Source of the DNA: an uncultured Clostridia bacterium | Lineage (GTDB): Bacteria > Bacillota > Clostridia > Oscillospirales > JAAYOS01 | DNA length: 48,320 bases | Reading direction: 5' to 3' | Assembly: GCA_947630675.1 (NCBI GenBank) | Contig: CANRIN010000008.1 | Coordinates: 1 to 48,320 of the forward strand | In this document: positions 46,045-48,320 of the stretch, piece by piece | Position numbering within the stretch: position 1 is the stretch's first letter | Layout: every line of letters starts with the position of its first letter | Translations under genes and position numbers: made by a program | Notes under the pieces: generated by a model | Databases searched by the model: none | What the model saw: only the letters and a program-made list of their open reading frames with translations | Told to the model about the DNA's origin: nothing

Positions 46045-47361
46045 TTATTCGGGTCTGCGCCGTGCCGTGGGTTCGATGAACCTGTCATTTCTCAGCAGGA
46101 ACGCGAACGCCGCGCACACTGCGGCGCCCGCTATGCCGAGCAGCAGCATCACGAGCGCCGCGCCGGAGCCGGGACCGTATCCGAACAGCTTCGCCGCGAG
46201 ACCGTCCGGCGGTACGGACGCCATGAGCGGTTCGCAGACCCGGTCCACGAGGAAGCCGCCGAGAAACGTCCCTATCGGTATCGTGAAAAACTGCAGCGTG
46301 TTCCGACAGGAGTACACCCTCCCCTGCATCTCCGCGGGGACGGTGGATCGCATCACGACGTCGAGGTTCGAGTTCATCAGGGGTATCACGAACCATCCCG
46401 CAAACTGCGCCGCGCACCACACGACGGGTGAACGTGAAAAGGCAAGGATGAAGTTCTCCGTCGTAAGCGAAAGCAGGAGCGTATACACTATCGTGCGTAT
46501 GCGGTCGCGCGGCGCGGGCAGCACCGTCACGAGCAGGCTCCCCGCAAGCGACGCTATGCCGGCACACGCCGTCACCGCGCCGAGCGTCGCTTCGCTCTCG
46601 CGGAGAAGCACGAACGGCACGAGCGCCGCGTCAAAAGCGCTTGCGACGAGGTTCACCCCCGCGAGGAAGAATATCAGCCGGAGGATCATCCCGTGCCCGC
46701 GCAGATACCGAAGTCCGGAGCGTGCGCTTTCAAGCAGAGTTTCGCGCTCCGCTCCTCCCTCCCCCGCCGAGGCTTGCTCCTGCTCGGGGATGCGAACGAA
46801 CAGCAGCAGCGCGAGGAACGCCACGGCAAACGTCGCGAGGTCGGCGTATATCACGCCCTCGAGACCCGCGAGCGTGAAGAGAGCCGTCGCCGCAACTGGG
46901 TGCAGTATCGTGACAAGCGACCCGGAGAAGGACCGCAGTCCGCTCGTCCGCTGGTACCGGTCCTTCGGGACGATGAGCGTCATGGCGACGTCGCCCGCCG
47001 GCTGCTGGACGGTGTTCATCAACCCGTTCACGGCGTTCAGGACATACATGTGCGCGGGACAGAGCGCGTCCGTGCGCAGAAGCACAAGCAGCGAGAGCGT
47101 ACAGCACGCCGCGAGCGCGTCGCACACGAGCAGGACTGTCTTTTTCGGCCACCTGTCCGAAAGCGCGCCTGCAAAGATGCTCATCAGCACATACGGCGCG
47201 TATGAGCATATCGAGAGCAGCGACGCCGCGAGCGCCGAGCCCGTCCGCTCGAACACCCACAGAGTCAGCGCGAATGACGTCATGGCGCTCCCGAGCTGCG
47301 AAAGCGCCTGAGTCGGCCAGAGCACGAAGAACGCGCGCATTTCCTTTATTCTGTTTTTCAT
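46045..47361 (-). CDS. MFS exporter (macrolide-efflux-like, MFS_3 type)
   Basis: 438 residues from the ATG at 47361, with AAAGGAG 10 nt upstream; a longer frame to 47403 has no site. Inner-membrane proton-driven exporter with twelve predicted TM helices. The TM1 segment LWPTQALSQLGSAMTSFALTLWVFERTGSAL and the loop 2-3 motif AGALSDRWPKKTVLLVCD (D-R-W-x-(K/R)-(K/R)) are characteristic of the MefA/MFS_3 drug-efflux subgroup. A large loop lies between TM6 and TM7 (EQEQASAGEGGAERE). The promoter, a putative leader peptide and alternating hairpins upstream suggest inducible attenuation, as for macrolide or other antibiotic resistance genes. Substrate unknown. The gene's stop is directly beside the IS605-like remnant. 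Confidence 0.9.
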   Translation of the reverse strand: MKNRIKEMRAFFVLWPTQALSQLGSAMTSFALTLWVFERTGSALAASLLSICSYAPYVLMSIFAGALSDRWPKKTVLLVCDALAACCTLSLLVLLRTDALCPAHMYVLNAVNGLMNTVQQPAGDVAMTLIVPKDRYQRTSGLRSFSGSLVTILHPVAATALFTLAGLEGVIYADLATFAVAFLALLLFVRIPEQEQASAGEGGAERETLLESARSGLRYLRGHGMILRLIFFLAGVNLVASAFDAALVPFVLLRESEATLGAVTACAGIASLAGSLLVTVLPAPRDRIRTIVYTLLLSLTTENFILAFSRSPVVWCAAQFAGWFVIPLMNSNLDVVMRSTVPAEMQGRVYSCRNTLQFFTIPIGTFLGGFLVDRVCEPLMASVPPDGLAAKLFGYGPGSGAALVMLLLGIAGAAVCAAFAFLLRNDRFIEPTARRRPE

Positions 47362-47438
47362 TTTGACTTTGCTCCTTTGATTTTTCGTTTGAAGTAATAT
47401 CAAAATTGCAAAGTCCGAGGATATTTCAAGCTCTTATC

Positions 47439-47472
47439 GCTCCATGCAGTATCCTCAAACCTTGCATGGAGC
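47439..47472 (-). promoter_or_regulatory. Leader hairpin of the MFS gene
   Basis: GCTCCATGCA / TGCATGGAGC, ten perfect pairs, 14-nt loop. The loop bases GAGGATA are complementary to a downstream TATCCTC (47417-47423), so the RNA can switch to another pairing. Confidence 0.65.
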
Positions 47473-47496
47473 AAAGACCGCTTCAAGGATAAACAA
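47455..47496 (-). CDS. Putative 13-residue leader peptide (attenuator)
   Basis: TTG start 7 nt after GGGAGG (47504-47509), 13 codons (MFILEAVFAPCKV), stop in the loop of the leader hairpin. The coding part occupies the 5' arm of the hairpin, as in resistance-gene leaders where a stalled ribosome opens the structure. Inferred from position and Shine-Dalgarno only. Confidence 0.45.
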   Translation of the reverse strand: MFILEAVFAPCKV

Positions 47497-47525
47497 ACCC
47501 CTGCCTCCCGTTTGTATTTGCGTCT

Positions 47526-47554
47526 ATTGTAGCACAGCGGCACGCGTTTTGCAA
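47526..47554 (-). promoter_or_regulatory. Promoter of the MFS gene
   Basis: Minus strand TTGCAA (47549-47554), 17-bp spacer, TACAAT (47526-47531); predicted leader about 160 nt. Confidence 0.65.
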
Positions 47555-47592
47555 ATTTCAGCTGCGGATCGCAGCATACCCCACCCCCATTT

Positions 47593-47897
47593 AGCGGGGA
47601 AGCCCCGCAAGCATTTGCGGGGGCGGGCCCCGCGTCCTGAAGTGAGGCAGAGCCTCACCGCACCTTCGCGGGGCTGTGCCGCCCCACTCCGTATAGCGGG
47701 GAAGACCCCGCAGGAATCTGCGGGGGCGACCCCCGCGTCCTTGGTAGAGCGGAGCTCTACCGACACCTTCGCGGGGCTGTGCCCCACTCCCCTCCAGCGG
47801 GGAAGCCCCGCGAGCATCCGCGGGGCGAGACCCCGCGTCCCTAAGTGAGGCTGAGCCTCACCGGCACCTTCGCGTGGCTGTGCCGCCCCGCGCCCCT
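47593..47897. repeat. Three tandem ~101-bp GC-rich hairpin repeats
   Basis: Units begin at 47593, 47695 and 47796 with AGCGGGGAAG(A)CCCCGC. Each holds a second hairpin whose stem differs but stays paired: GTGAGGC / GCCTCAC (47642-47658), GTAGAGC / GCTCTAC (47744-47760), GTGAGGC / GCCTCAC (47845-47861). All end with ACCTTCGCG(G/T)GGCTGTGCC. Not coding. Confidence 0.85.
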
Positions 47898-48320
47898 GCA
47901 TTACTTTTTGCTCGCGCAAAAAGTAATCAAAAACGCGCTTAAGGGAGAGGGCTCCGCCCTCTCCCTTAATAAACCCTCACCTCTGACTTAAGACCCACAA
48001 CCGGAACCGCCAGCACAGGTCAAACCTTCACCACCGACAACATCGAACGATTCCTGCGTAGTAGAGTCGAAAAGTCCGGTTCAACGCTCCGACTATAGGC
48101 GTAATGCAGAGAGTACCCCAAGAAATCGGGACTTTCGGTTCTATGCAGAAAGTATAAGCGGGGAAGCTGATACCAGCTTCCCCGCTATTTGTGGCGTGGT
48201 AGAGACTTGATATGTAGAAAGAGGGGTACATAGGGGAGAAAACCTGGTTTTCTCCCCTATGTGTGTTTTTGGCTACTTTTTGCACAAGCAAAAATGTAGC
48301 GAGTGCGAGCTCGAACATCT
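47898..48320. other. Gene-poor tail with four strong hairpins
   Basis: Perfect stems: ATTACTTTTTGC / GCAAAAAGTAAT (47900-47927), TTAAGGGAGAGGGC / GCCCTCTCCCTTAA (47939-47969), AGCGGGGAAGCTG / CAGCTTCCCCGCT (48157-48186) and ACATAGGGGAGAAAAC / GTTTTCTCCCCTATGT (48228-48262). A plus frame ending at 48093 (...TTDNIERFLRSRV...) looks faintly protein-like and may be a gene relic. A minus frame over 48028-48318 is formed by the hairpins and is not believed. Confidence 0.6.

Noticed and set aside
47984-48093. Protein-like plus frame ending ...TTDNIERFLRSRV...
   Set aside because: No start, no ribosome-binding site and no family recognised; kept only as a possible gene relic.
48028-48318. 96-residue minus ORF at the right edge
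   Set aside because: Runs through two perfect hairpins and a repeat-like terminator; the translation is of the kind often produced by such repeats, not a protein family.

Overview
The window looks like a GC-rich, low-GC-phylum relative: a Clostridia-type bacterium (Bacillota), probably a gut or anaerobic lineage of the Oscillospirales kind. The inference rests on gene content and signals: a type III glutamine synthetase, a PadR / HAAS-permease-prefix / DUF4097 operon, a clostridial-style pyrophosphate-type phosphofructokinase, a Bacillus-like PurF propeptide, GGAGG ribosome-binding sites, a Firmicutes-type LexA box, and a GH78 rhamnosidase. It is almost certainly chromosomal, with a mobile-element integrase at the left edge.

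Layout. 1-1.7 kb: a tyrosine recombinase running off the left edge, followed by three palindromic tandem repeats and terminators. 1.7-16.9 kb (minus strand): the most unusual block, a four-gene operon encoding an exported von Willebrand A (vWA) protein, a very large tubulin/FtsZ-like GTPase, a two-TM membrane protein, and a 1509-residue multi-TM protein that joins a degenerate MrfA/DUF1998-type helicase core to a zinc ribbon and a DA1-like metallopeptidase; upstream is a separately promoted CASTOR/POLLUX-like ion channel. The block is bounded by two near-identical terminators in direct repeat, the second next to an initiator-like tRNA-Met. 17.4-20.3 kb: padR operon. 20.7-26.3 kb: typA, purF and glnN (minus). 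26.6-32.1 kb: a large predicted three-way-junction RNA, carA, and a carB gene fused in frame to dapF. 32.1-37.9 kb: ridA, a rhamnosidase/esterase pair and an SOS-regulated Y-family polymerase. 38-45.4 kb: PPi-type phosphofructokinase, gtrA, and a plus-strand run ydcF-like, prfA, tsaC/sua5, coaE and an M18 aminopeptidase. 45.4-48.3 kb: a structured repeat, an IS200/IS605-like remnant, an MFS exporter with a likely leader-peptide attenuator, and a tandem hairpin array.

How the parts may work together. The vWA-tubulin operon resembles the tubulin-superfamily plus vWA membrane-remodelling association described for FtsZ-like families (Makarova and Koonin 2010); the helicase-like/peptidase subunit and the neighbouring channel would extend it. 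Around 23-32 kb glnN makes glutamine and purF and carA consume it, with the structured RNA lying between divergent glnN and carAB. Three ~290-390 bp hairpin mosaics each begin at or beside the stop codon of an upstream, co-oriented gene and keep their stems through compensatory base changes, so they look like a selected 3'-end element family. All functional statements are from reading sequence; no database searches were run.
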